9,486 bases of DNA from the NCBI GenBank assembly GCA_900769465.1, contig CAAGGT010000141.1:5001-14486 (forward strand). Reading direction: 5' to 3'. Source of the stretch: Bacteroidaceae bacterium (lineage in GTDB: Bacteria; Bacteroidota; Bacteroidia; Bacteroidales; Bacteroidaceae). The notes beneath the pieces were generated by a model that was not told the origin of the DNA, ran no database searches, and saw nothing but the letters and a program-made list of their open reading frames with translations. Shown here piece by piece: positions 1 through 6,903 of the stretch. The position numbers were made by a program, and so were the translations under genes. Within the stretch, counting starts at the first letter, position 1. Each line of letters starts with the position of its first letter.

Positions 1-92
1 TTTTGCTCACAAATAGGATACGTTTAGGCGATAGATGTGCAATAGTGGTCACGAAGTGGTCGCGTAGCCCGCAGGCAACTTGAGAGTTTGAA
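1..92. other. Unassigned segment downstream of the DUF4105 gene
   Basis: This stretch lies past the stop of the last minus-strand gene, and I recognise no gene in it. One minus-strand frame is open from about position 202 through the window edge, mostly overlapping the DUF4105 gene out of frame. It has no ATG, so a partial gene starting here is possible but unsupported. A plus-strand frame entering from the left edge runs about 26 codons and stops near position 83. Positions 45-76 are clearly more GC-rich than the surroundings and contain the hexamer GTGGTC twice, separated by ACGAA. I see no clear U-tailed terminator for the minus-strand operon, so transcription may continue beyond the window. 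Confidence 0.4.
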
Positions 93-1079
93 TTATGGAC
101 ACCAATATACAAGGCGTGTGCAGATGTGAATAAATGGGAAAAGCAATAAGCGCCAGTTGAAGCCCACCAATGGATGGCATGAGAAACATGTGAGGAAAAT
201 AACTAATGCAATAAGCAGAAGATACACAATACCTAATGCCATATCCACACCCCATGAGAGGTGATGGCGTCGCCTATCGTAGAGGGATAGTGCCAACATC
301 AGCAATGCAAAGAGCAAGATGCCCCACCAGCAATTGGTGTACCATGGCACAATGGCAGGTGGAAAAGCTGCGATATGTTGACTTTTAACTAATGGCGTAC
401 CGTCAGAAAGCTGCGCCTGAGCCATATAGTTCATTAGTTCTTCGGGTAGGAAGAGTCGCTGCTCGTTGGTCATCGGTTGGTCAGCCCTGTTACCAAAAAC
501 GAGATTGATACCAAAATCTACCCACGAGTTGTGCCCCGTATAATGTGTGATAGCCTGTCGGAAAGTGGTGCCCTCGTATCCATGATAGGAAGATATGATG
601 GTATCTTGCAGGGCGCTTTTAATGAGGTGATAGGGACGTGTAGCGCAGTTGTCGAATACGAAATTGTATAGGTAGTAGCGATTTGCGGGTTGGTAGTTGA
701 GTAGCAATGCGTCGAAAATTTGTTGCTTCTGCGATGGGGTGAGATTGAGCTCTTGCCAATAGGTGGTTCGCCCGATATGACGATAGAACTTGTCGAAATA
801 GCGGTAGGACTCAATGCCAAGTTGGTAGTACGTCTCTCCGTACACGAACTTAATATAGAAATCATCCGAAGTTAGGTCGAAGATGCCATAGTTAAAAACG
901 ATATCGAGTTGCTGGGTGTTGTCCGTTACCCGAATACCTGTATGTCCGTACTTAGACCAAACTTGATTGCCAGGAGTGCAGGTTAGCAAGTATATCTGCG
1001 CACTATCGCTAAGTTGGCGAGGTGCAGCCCAACTAAAACTGGCAATTATAAGCAATATTGACAAAAGGATTTTACGCAT
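93..1079 (-). CDS. DUF4105 (Lnb N-terminal-like) exported membrane protein, short C-terminus
   Basis: The 328-residue product looks like a Bacteroidota DUF4105 protein. It opens with a signal peptide (MRKILLSILLIIASFSWA, residues 1-18, probable cleavage in SWA-AP). The conserved periplasmic domain covers about residues 28-240. It includes LLTCTPGN (31-38), WSKYGH with His46, FNYGIFD (62-68) and FDNCATRP (142-149) with Cys145. The His-then-Cys order recalls permuted NlpC/P60-type cysteine enzymes, so His46 and Cys145 are candidate catalytic residues; this is inference. Two hydrophobic segments follow (about 250-267 and 280-299), then a short tail ending LVYWCP. From memory, family members are often nearer 380-400 residues with further hydrophobic segments, so this copy looks C-terminally short. 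Its ATG overlaps the end of the PAP2 gene by 8 bp (ATGCGTAA), which suggests translational coupling. The substrate is unknown. Confidence 0.85.
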   Translation of the reverse strand: MRKILLSILLIIASFSWAAPRQLSDSAQIYLLTCTPGNQVWSKYGHTGIRVTDNTQQLDIVFNYGIFDLTSDDFYIKFVYGETYYQLGIESYRYFDKFYRHIGRTTYWQELNLTPSQKQQIFDALLLNYQPANRYYLYNFVFDNCATRPYHLIKSALQDTIISSYHGYEGTTFRQAITHYTGHNSWVDFGINLVFGNRADQPMTNEQRLFLPEELMNYMAQAQLSDGTPLVKSQHIAAFPPAIVPWYTNCWWGILLFALLMLALSLYDRRRHHLSWGVDMALGIVYLLLIALVIFLTCFSCHPLVGFNWRLLLFPFIHICTRLVYWCP

Positions 1080-1704
1080 ATGTGATGATGAGTGAAGGGA
1101 TAAAAGTGCAGAGTAGTCCTAGCAGAAAGCCACATATCACTTGCAAAGGGGTGTGGGCATTGAGATAAAGGCGTGCATACATGAGTAGCAATGCTGCTAC
1201 TAATACGGTAATAATTAGCGCAATGGGTAGAGTGGAGTAGTTGATCGCAAAACTGCAAATACCGCCTAATAATCCACCAATCCCCGTGAGATGAGCAGAT
1301 ATTTTCCACCAATGATTGATTATAGTAACTGCTAACAAAGCTACCATTGCTCCTATCGCTACTAATAGCAGAAATATAGGCAGTTGCATGGTTGCACGCA
1401 AGAAATATGCCCAGAAACCATAGCATATGAGGGTGTATATATAAGGTGTGGTACGTTGTTTGGCATCATCAATATGCAATGAATCAATATATCCTTTGCG
1501 CCACAAGAATAGTAGTAGGAGAATAGGGATGATGAGTGTTAATACAGCGGTCCCTGTCACACATAGCCAGAGGTATGCAGATGGAAGGAGAGGGAGCAGG
1601 TGCTTCGCTGCAAAGCAAAAGAGCAATATACCATATAGTGGCATTAGCATGGGGTAGAGCAGTACACTCCACGCTTGCGATAGTATATTGAGGATTTTTT
1701 GCAT
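1072..1704 (-). CDS. PAP2-like membrane phosphatase
   Basis: A 210-residue, strongly hydrophobic protein with about five to six transmembrane segments. It resembles the divergent PAP2 (type 2 phosphatidic acid phosphatase) family of Bacteroidales. The three PAP2 motifs can be recognised in modified form. Motif 1 is K82-Q-R84-T-T-P87 for K-x6-RP. Motif 2 is S136-A-H138 for PSGH. Motif 3 is A177-R178-x5-H184-x3-Q188 for SR-x5-H-x3-D. The arginine and both histidines are therefore kept, while the motif 3 aspartate is Gln. Known PAP2 enzymes remove phosphate from lipid substrates such as phosphatidic acid, undecaprenyl diphosphate or lipid A, and a lipid substrate at the inner membrane is the natural guess here. 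It starts 21 bp after the rpoN stop, and its end overlaps the DUF4105 start by 8 bp. An exact substrate cannot be given. Confidence 0.8.
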   Translation of the reverse strand: MQKILNILSQAWSVLLYPMLMPLYGILLFCFAAKHLLPLLPSAYLWLCVTGTAVLTLIIPILLLLFLWRKGYIDSLHIDDAKQRTTPYIYTLICYGFWAYFLRATMQLPIFLLLVAIGAMVALLAVTIINHWWKISAHLTGIGGLLGGICSFAINYSTLPIALIITVLVAALLLMYARLYLNAHTPLQVICGFLLGLLCTFIPSLIITYA

Positions 1705-1725
1705 GTTTTTGTGGTTCCAAAAGCA

Positions 1726-3189
1726 TTACTTCAGCAGTTGTCGGCGAATGCGTGCTACAGGGATATTCATCTGCTCGCGGTACTTGGCCACAGTGCGTCG
1801 TGCGATAGGGTAGCCCGACTCGTGCATGATAGTCACTAATTGATCATCGGTAATAGGATTGGTCTTATCCTCTTGCTCGATCACCTCACGCAGCTTTTGC
1901 TTGATCTCTCGCGTAGAAATTTCATTGCCTTGGCTATTGACAATCTTATCAGAGAAGAAGAATTTGAGCGGGAAAACACCAAATTCGGTTTGTACATATT
2001 TGTTGGAAAAAGTACGTGAAATAGTGGACACATCGTACCCGGTACGATCAGCTACGTCCTTGAGTGTCAGAGGTTTGAGATACATGCTGTCGCCTTGTAA
2101 AAAGAAGTCACGCTGTAATGCTACCAGTACTTCGATGGTGCGCATCATAGTTTCGTTGCGTTGGCGAATAGCATCGATAAAATACTTAGCATTCTCCACG
2201 TTAGTCTTCACAAAGCGCGCAGCTTCACGTATCTGTGCACTATTTTGTGACTCAGGATGCGAGTATGCTTCAAGCATCTGCTGATAGTCGGCAGAGATAT
2301 GCAATTCGGGTATATTGCCTTGATTGATAGTAATGGTTAGATCATTGTCCTCTTGCTCAATGATGAAGTCAGGGATGATGATTGACTGATTGCGTTCAAC
2401 CACAGTGCCAATCCATGCACTTCCAGGGCGAGGATTGAGGCGGATAATCTCGGCAGTAGCCTGTTTTAGTTGCTCTTCAGTAATATTCATACGCTGCATG
2501 ATTTTGGCGTATTTGCGATTACTGAAGGAATCAAAGTGGTTTTCTAGTATATTGATAGCCAGAGAGATTGCAGTGGTTGGTTCCTTCTTTCGCAATTGGA
2601 TTAGCAGACACTCTTGCAAATCGTAGGCACCCACACCATCAGGGTCGAACTGCTTGACTTGCTCTACAATCTCGAACATCTTCTCGTCGGTGACTTGCAG
2701 ACCCTCTCGAAAACTTAAATCGTCCACTAACTCTTCTACTGTTCGGCGTAAATATCCATCTTCGTCAATGTTTCCAACCACAAACTTAGCAATATGGCGA
2801 TCGGGTTTATCCATCTTTGTGAGATAGATTTGTGATTTGAGGTATTCCGCAAAACTTGTTCCCATGGAGAATGGGATATCTTCATGGGCGCGACCACCAG
2901 TGGAGAGAGAAGATTCGTGCATGTCATCGTCTTGCACATAGTCATCGTAGTTGAAGTCATCGTTTTGCAGCGGATTGGTGTACTCATCTTGCTGATTGGT
3001 ATCGTTGAGTTCCACCTCTGCATTTTGGTCTATACCCTCTTCGAGTGCAGGATTCTTTTGCAACTCCTCATTGATACATGCCTGCAATTCGCAAGCAGGT
3101 ACTTCTAGCAATCGCATAGCTTGAATTTGTGCAGGCGAGAGCTTTAGCTGTTGCTTGAGTTGTTGCGATAAGGTCAGTGAGGTAGCCAT
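1726..3189 (-). CDS. rpoN: RNA polymerase sigma-54 factor
   Basis: A full-length sigma-54 of 487 residues. Region I (about 1-50) is Gln/Leu-rich (LSQQLKQQLKLSPAQIQAM) and is the part that contacts AAA+ activators. A flexible acidic linker rich in D, N and Q spans about 51-95. The core-binding domain covers about 110-310, with the recognisable FDPDGVGAYDLQECLL (181-196); the usual Arg in GAR-DLQEC is Tyr here. The helix-turn-helix for the -12 element is at about 376-398 (DVADRTGYDVSTISRTF), followed by KYVQTEFGVFPLKFFFS. The C-terminal RpoN box ARRTVAKYRE (463-472) matches the canonical sequence exactly. It recruits core polymerase to -24/-12 promoters and needs a bacterial enhancer-binding protein, none of which is encoded in this window. 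It starts 14 bp after the aminotransferase stop, so it is probably cotranscribed with it. Confidence 0.98.
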   Translation of the reverse strand: MATSLTLSQQLKQQLKLSPAQIQAMRLLEVPACELQACINEELQKNPALEEGIDQNAEVELNDTNQQDEYTNPLQNDDFNYDDYVQDDDMHESSLSTGGRAHEDIPFSMGTSFAEYLKSQIYLTKMDKPDRHIAKFVVGNIDEDGYLRRTVEELVDDLSFREGLQVTDEKMFEIVEQVKQFDPDGVGAYDLQECLLIQLRKKEPTTAISLAINILENHFDSFSNRKYAKIMQRMNITEEQLKQATAEIIRLNPRPGSAWIGTVVERNQSIIIPDFIIEQEDNDLTITINQGNIPELHISADYQQMLEAYSHPESQNSAQIREAARFVKTNVENAKYFIDAIRQRNETMMRTIEVLVALQRDFFLQGDSMYLKPLTLKDVADRTGYDVSTISRTFSNKYVQTEFGVFPLKFFFSDKIVNSQGNEISTREIKQKLREVIEQEDKTNPITDDQLVTIMHESGYPIARRTVAKYREQMNIPVARIRRQLLK

Positions 3190-3203
3190 GGTGGATTGGG
3201 TAT

Positions 3204-4340
3204 TTAGTGTTGAGCATTGAGAGATTTCAGCACGTGTTCGGTGATGTACGCTAATTGCTCTTCATCCAATTCAGTGTGCATTGGCAAGGACAATACACAT
3301 GCCGCCAATCGTTCTGCCACTGGGAAATCGCCTACTTTGTAGCGAGGATCTTGGTATGCTTTTTGCATATGTAGTGGCACAGGATAGTAGATCATTGCTG
3401 GTATGCCCGCCTCTGCCAAGGCGTTGCGCAGTGCATCGCGATCCACGTCGATGAGGCGTAGTGTGTATTGATGGAATACGTGCGTAGAGCGCTCGCTGCG
3501 AACAGGTGTCAAGATATGTGGATGGTTAGCAAATGCTTTGTCGTAATAAGCTGCCGCCACTTGACGCGCAGTAATATACTCATTGAGGTGAGGCAACTTG
3601 GCATCCAAAATGGCTGCTTGGATGCTATCCAAGCGTGAGTTAACGCCTACAGTATCGTGGTAATAGCGTACAACCATACCATGATTGGCAATTGCACGCA
3701 TCTTGGCTGCAAGCTCATCATCATTGGTGAATATAGCACCGCCATCACCATAGCAACCAAGATTTTTTGATGGGAAGAAACTAGTGCAACCAATATCTCC
3801 AATGGTAGCAGCTTGCTTTTGTGTACCGTCGGCGAAGGTATATACCGAACCAATGGCTTGGCATGCATCTTCTATCACGTATAGGTTGTGTTCCTTAGCA
3901 ATCTCCATAATTGCCTCCATATCAGCGCATTGACCGAAGAGGTGTACTGGTACAATGGCTTTGGTCTTAGGGGTAATGGCTTGGCGCAAGGCATCAATTG
4001 ATATATTCATCGTATCCCAATCTACATCCACGACAACAGGTTTCAGTCCCAACAAAGCTACCACTTCGGCAGTAGCAATAAACGTAAAGGTAGGAGTGAT
4101 TACCTCATCGCCTGGTTTTAATCCCAATGCCATCAGCGCAATTTGCAGTGCATCGGTGCCATTGCCTACAGGAATCACATGTTTCGCACCAGTGTACTCT
4201 TCCAAATTGGCTTGAAACGATGCTACAGCAGGACCTTTGATAAACGAAGTAGAGTCGATAACGGACTGAATACCACGGTCAATATCTTCTTTGATACGTT
4301 GATACTGCGTTTGCAGATCTACCATTTGAATCTTTTTCAT
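3204..4340 (-). CDS. DegT/DnrJ/EryC1/StrS-family PLP aminotransferase
   Basis: A 378-residue, full-length sugar aminotransferase of the DegT/DnrJ/EryC1/StrS family. Visible motifs are MVDLQTQY near the start, GNGTDALQIAL (59-69) for cofactor phosphate binding, GDEVITPTFTF (77-87), VIEDACQAIG (155-164) with Asp158 expected to contact the PLP ring nitrogen, and TSFFPSKNLGCYGDGGAIFT (186-205) with Lys192 as the predicted Schiff-base lysine. HVFHQYTLR and MIYYPVPLHMQ in the C-terminal half are also typical. The family moves an amino group from glutamate to keto-sugar nucleotides used for LPS, O-antigen, capsule or glycoprotein glycans. The N-terminal half recalls WbpE/WlbC-type UDP-3-keto-sugar aminotransferases, but the substrate cannot be fixed from sequence. 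No other sugar-nucleotide gene is nearby. It begins 3 bp after the ybbR-like stop and ends 14 bp before rpoN, so it sits inside the operon. Confidence 0.93.
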   Translation of the reverse strand: MKKIQMVDLQTQYQRIKEDIDRGIQSVIDSTSFIKGPAVASFQANLEEYTGAKHVIPVGNGTDALQIALMALGLKPGDEVITPTFTFIATAEVVALLGLKPVVVDVDWDTMNISIDALRQAITPKTKAIVPVHLFGQCADMEAIMEIAKEHNLYVIEDACQAIGSVYTFADGTQKQAATIGDIGCTSFFPSKNLGCYGDGGAIFTNDDELAAKMRAIANHGMVVRYYHDTVGVNSRLDSIQAAILDAKLPHLNEYITARQVAAAYYDKAFANHPHILTPVRSERSTHVFHQYTLRLIDVDRDALRNALAEAGIPAMIYYPVPLHMQKAYQDPRYKVGDFPVAERLAACVLSLPMHTELDEEQLAYITEHVLKSLNAQH

Positions 4341-4343
4341 AAC

Positions 4344-5309
4344 TTAAAAATGAATTAAATATTCCACCGATGAAGGGGATATACGAATGTTAGTTATATA
4401 GGGGTTGTTTGTTAGCACTTCTACGGGCAATGCGCTGCATTGCTGCTTAGGATAGTGGCAAATGACTTGTAAATCATTGGCTTGCACCTCGGTAAAGTGG
4501 GAAATACCTACGCGCACTACCACATTCACTTGCTGTGGGAATAGGCGTACGTGTTTGCCTTCTGGTATGTCAATCACTTGCACGGGGATGGTAAATGTTT
4601 TTTCAGTAAAAGGTTCGGCTTTCCAAAGCACGTCTACAGTTTTGGGGTGTATGCGAATACCTTCAGGGGTAATTAAATTGGTTGTTATGCGAACGGAGTC
4701 ACGCAAATTGGTCACTTGGATACTATCTGTCATGACATAATGGATTGTATCGATAGCATCTTGATTACCAAATATTTGCACCATATTGGGAACAATACGT
4801 TTATCGCCATCTAACTGATGTTGAGAGGCAATAGTAACCTGCGATTGTACCACTACAGGCACCAATTTGGTTTGTTGTATGTAGTATGCAGATTCGATTG
4901 TTTCAGGTTCGATTTGCAGAATGGTAGTAGAACCAGGCAATAAATCTTGCAGACGTGGACGCAGTATGTCTGCGGAAAGGGTAATTGTTCCTTCTTTTCT
5001 TGATAGATAAGGACTTAAGTTGATGTGTAGGTTGAGGTGTTGATGAGCGATTTGTCGTAGTTGTCGTCCGTTGTCGCGTACACTCAAAGTGAGTATCTTA
5101 GGCAATGTTTGTTCAAATACGATTTGCTCAGAAACACCTGTATAGGTTACAGGGACGTGAATTTCAACATCTCTTGGTGAGGACATCGCACGTCCCCACC
5201 AAAAGATACTGGTTATTCCCACAAACAAGAGAAAGATAAGGATATCTTTTCTCAGCAACCAAAGCCATAGGCGTTTGGCTAGTTTGCTTATGTGATCAAA
5301 GTTAAACAC
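4344..5309 (-). CDS. YbbR-like (CdaR-like) membrane-anchored protein
   Basis: A 321-residue protein with a short basic N-terminus, one transmembrane helix (about 22-38, ILIFLLFVGITSIFWW) and a long extracytoplasmic beta-rich region. It has YbbR-like repeats at about 50-85, 148-190 and 238-275, each with a VPV or IPV strand opening. Family knowledge: in Firmicutes YbbR/CdaR binds and tunes the diadenylate cyclase CdaA. In Bacteroidota the role is not settled, and no cyclase gene is in this window. The only sensible start is GTG at 5307-5309: an in-frame TAA lies two codons upstream, and there is no in-frame ATG before the helix. An AGGG about 10 nt upstream may help initiation. It follows yajC by 29 bp and precedes the aminotransferase by 3 bp. 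Recognition rests on the overall pattern and gene order rather than a single motif. Confidence 0.85.
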   Translation of the reverse strand: MFNFDHISKLAKRLWLWLLRKDILIFLLFVGITSIFWWGRAMSSPRDVEIHVPVTYTGVSEQIVFEQTLPKILTLSVRDNGRQLRQIAHQHLNLHINLSPYLSRKEGTITLSADILRPRLQDLLPGSTTILQIEPETIESAYYIQQTKLVPVVVQSQVTIASQHQLDGDKRIVPNMVQIFGNQDAIDTIHYVMTDSIQVTNLRDSVRITTNLITPEGIRIHPKTVDVLWKAEPFTEKTFTIPVQVIDIPEGKHVRLFPQQVNVVVRVGISHFTEVQANDLQVICHYPKQQCSALPVEVLTNNPYITNIRISPSSVEYLIHF

Positions 5310-5338
5310 AAATTAATCCCTTTTGTGGGCTTTGGATA

Positions 5339-5689
5339 TTATTTTTGTGCTTGTTGTTGCTGAACATCTTCAGCAGCTACATATACACTACCTTTATCCA
5401 CTTTGATAACAACGTCTTTAGCTACTTCAATCAAGAATGTAGTTTCTTGTACCTCTTTGATGTTGCCATAGATGCCACCAGCTGTGATAACCTTGCTGCC
5501 TTTGGTGAGGGCATCGCGTTGTTTTTGCAACTCTTTTTGTTTCTTTTGTTGTGGGCGAATCATGAAGAAGTAGAACACTACGAAAATCAAGATCATCATC
5601 ACCCAGAATGACCAACCGCTTTGTTGTTGTGCACCTTCAGCAGCTGCAGGGGTAGCTGTTTGTGCCAATAAAAAAATGAAGTTTAACAT
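5339..5689 (-). CDS. yajC: Preprotein translocase subunit YajC
   Basis: A small 116-residue protein with the YajC layout. A short hydrophobic, Ala/Gln-rich N-terminus (1-24) is followed by one transmembrane helix (about 27-43, WSFWVMMILIFVVFYFF). The diagnostic cytoplasmic motif MIRPQQKKQKELQKQRDAL comes next (43-61), then KGSKVITAGGIYGNI (63-77) and a small beta domain (VAKDVVIKVDKGSVY). The C-terminus is Gln-rich (VQQQQAQK). YajC associates with SecDF and SecYEG at the inner membrane and is an accessory factor for protein export; it is usually dispensable. The gene starts at an ATG (5687-5689), 31 bp after the nusB stop, and is followed 29 bp later by the ybbR-like gene. This order is common in Bacteroidota. 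Confidence 0.96.
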   Translation of the reverse strand: MLNFIFLLAQTATPAAAEGAQQQSGWSFWVMMILIFVVFYFFMIRPQQKKQKELQKQRDALTKGSKVITAGGIYGNIKEVQETTFLIEVAKDVVIKVDKGSVYVAAEDVQQQQAQK

Positions 5690-5720
5690 AATGTTTTGAA
5701 TTTTTAATATGATTTGTTAT

Positions 5721-6668
5721 TTATCTAATCACTTTGAAGAGCTGATTGTCAGCGCGCAAGTCGTTTACAATGCGGTTGAGGACGCCATTGATGAATACGT
5801 AACTCTTGTCGCTGGAGTATTCTTTGGCTATTTCAATATATTCGTTCATTGAAATCTCTAGTGCAATCTCATTGCAGTTGCGGATTTCTGCCAATGCTAC
5901 GAGAAGGATGATTTGATCCATATATGCTACACGATCAGCCTCCCAGTTTTGCAATGATTTGGCTATCAATGACTTATTTTCTTCTGATTGCTCAATGCTC
6001 CAATGCAATAGGTCTTTGGCGAAGGTCAACTCCTCTTCGGAACCAAACATGTCCAATAATGGTAACTCATCGCCATCGCTAGCTTTGAAACGCTTGATAG
6101 TTTTGATTACGTATGTGATGACCATATCAATGTCGGTAGTCCAACCCTCATGATCAAGTGCTACTTCCATTTCTTCGAGGGCAGATGTAAGTTCTTCGCT
6201 TTCGAGTAGCAATGTGCCATATATCTTACGCCATAGGGTCTTCTCATCCTCATAGGTGGGAGCTTCTAATTCCATAAACTCTTTGTAGAATGGACTGTCA
6301 ATCAGCATTTTGTAGGTATATTCTACTGCTGACATTCCAACATCCCAACGCAAATGCTCATTCTCCATATAATTACGGAGACGGCGATTGTTAAACAACT
6401 GCTGTGCGATGCGATTGTTTACAAAATTGCGATTGGCATTGTAGGTTTGATGGAGAACGGTTGCACGACGTTGGTTTTCTGCAATTTGCTCCTCTGCATA
6501 AGTGGTGAGTTCATCTGCAAAACTCAGCATCATCATGTACAGACTGTACGTGCTGGAGAACTTGTTGAGCAAAGTTTTGCGTGCAGATAAGGAGGTGTGA
6601 TCACTACCCTTGTAGTGCGCAAAGAGTGTCTGAACGACTTTGGTTCTAACTAATGTTCGATTTATCAT
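5721..6668 (-). CDS. nusB: Transcription antitermination factor NusB (long Bacteroidota form)
   Basis: A 315-residue NusB, more than twice the length of the E. coli protein (139 residues), as is usual in Bacteroidota. The N-terminus INRTLVRTKVVQTLFAHYK resembles the start of the NusB fold. The clear signature is C-terminal: RVAYMDQIILLVALAEI, then MNEYIEIAKEYSSDKSYVFI and NGVLNRI, matching the INExIELAK..SxKFVNGVLD block of known NusB proteins. NusB pairs with NusE (ribosomal protein S10) at boxA RNA to prevent premature termination, mainly in rRNA operons. I chose the ATG at 6666-6668 over the in-frame TTG two codons upstream (6672-6674). ATG gives the typical MINRTLVR start, and the predicted transcription start is only about 17-20 nt upstream. 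It is the first gene of the minus-strand operon, with its promoter at 6692-6723. Confidence 0.95.
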   Translation of the reverse strand: MINRTLVRTKVVQTLFAHYKGSDHTSLSARKTLLNKFSSTYSLYMMMLSFADELTTYAEEQIAENQRRATVLHQTYNANRNFVNNRIAQQLFNNRRLRNYMENEHLRWDVGMSAVEYTYKMLIDSPFYKEFMELEAPTYEDEKTLWRKIYGTLLLESEELTSALEEMEVALDHEGWTTDIDMVITYVIKTIKRFKASDGDELPLLDMFGSEEELTFAKDLLHWSIEQSEENKSLIAKSLQNWEADRVAYMDQIILLVALAEIRNCNEIALEISMNEYIEIAKEYSSDKSYVFINGVLNRIVNDLRADNQLFKVIR

Positions 6669-6691
6669 AATCAATGTTCGCTTTTACGCTG

Positions 6692-6723
6692 CAAAGGTAC
6701 AAAAAAAACTGCACATGCGCAAA
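6692..6723 (-). promoter_or_regulatory. nusB operon promoter, Bacteroides-type
   Basis: Read on the minus strand, TTTG (6720-6723) is followed after exactly 20 bp by TACCTTTG (6692-6699). This is a perfect match to the Bacteroidota housekeeping sigma consensus TTTG and TAnnTTTG at -33/-7. Transcription should begin around 6685, giving a leader of roughly 17 nt before the nusB ATG. There is no Shine-Dalgarno, as expected in this phylum. The promoter probably drives all seven minus-strand genes. Confidence 0.85.
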
Positions 6724-6735
6724 CAAATGAGCACC

Positions 6736-6791
6736 TTTTTTTGAAAAATGGTAGATGTTGAACATATTGCTCAAAATATTTGGTTCCTTTG
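6736..6791 (+). repeat. Upstream copy of an imperfect duplication before glnN
   Basis: This block reads TTTTTTTGA (6736-6744), about 28 nt of looser similarity, then AAAATATTTGGT (6773-6784), then TTCCTTTG. The same layout recurs at 6847-6903. The 12-nt core AAAATATTTGGT is identical in both copies, 113 bp apart. In the second copy the core carries the -33 TTTG of the glnN promoter; in this copy no TAnnTTTG follows at a suitable distance. It may be a decayed duplicate promoter region or a repeated regulator site. Confidence 0.5.
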
Positions 6792-6846
6792 TTCCTATGC
6801 TTGTTGTATATGAAGTGAGTGGGTTCGGAAATGTATAATTAGATAT

Positions 6847-6903
6847 TTTTTTTGATTTTTAGGTGGAAAATATGCTATAAATGTGAAAATATTTGGTCTT
6901 TTG
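6847..6903 (+). repeat. Downstream copy of the imperfect duplication, overlapping the glnN promoter
   Basis: This is the partner of 6736-6791. It has TTTTTTTGA (6847-6855), about 30 nt of looser similarity, AAAATATTTGGT (6886-6897), then CTTTTG. Here the TTTG of the core is correctly placed to act as the -33 element of the glnN promoter. No other structure or open frame is evident in the remaining intergenic sequence between 6724 and 6891. Confidence 0.5.

Noticed and set aside
83..97. GAGAGTTTGAATTATGG resembles the conserved 5' end of 16S rRNA
   Set aside because: Only the AGAGTTTGA core and a following TGG agree, and no rRNA sequence continues on either side. A chance match.
49..255. Minus-strand open frame of 68 codons overlapping the DUF4105 tail
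   Set aside because: It lies almost wholly inside the DUF4105 gene out of frame and shows no family resemblance. A frameshift continuing DUF4105 into it does not give the expected hydrophobic C-terminus.
1859..2284. 141-codon plus-strand open frame inside rpoN
   Set aside because: It is antisense to the sigma-54 core and DNA-binding regions, with no recognisable domain and no promoter.
6672..6674. TTG as the nusB start codon (317 residues)
   Set aside because: An ATG two codons later gives the family-typical MINRTLVR start, and TTG sits very close to the predicted transcription start.
6862..6875. GG-N10-GC spacing upstream of glnN, a possible sigma-54 -24/-12 promoter
   Set aside because: Only the GG and GC dinucleotides match; the flanking TGGCAC and TTGCW bases do not. 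A perfect Bacteroides-type promoter lies just downstream, and this minimal pattern is expected by chance.
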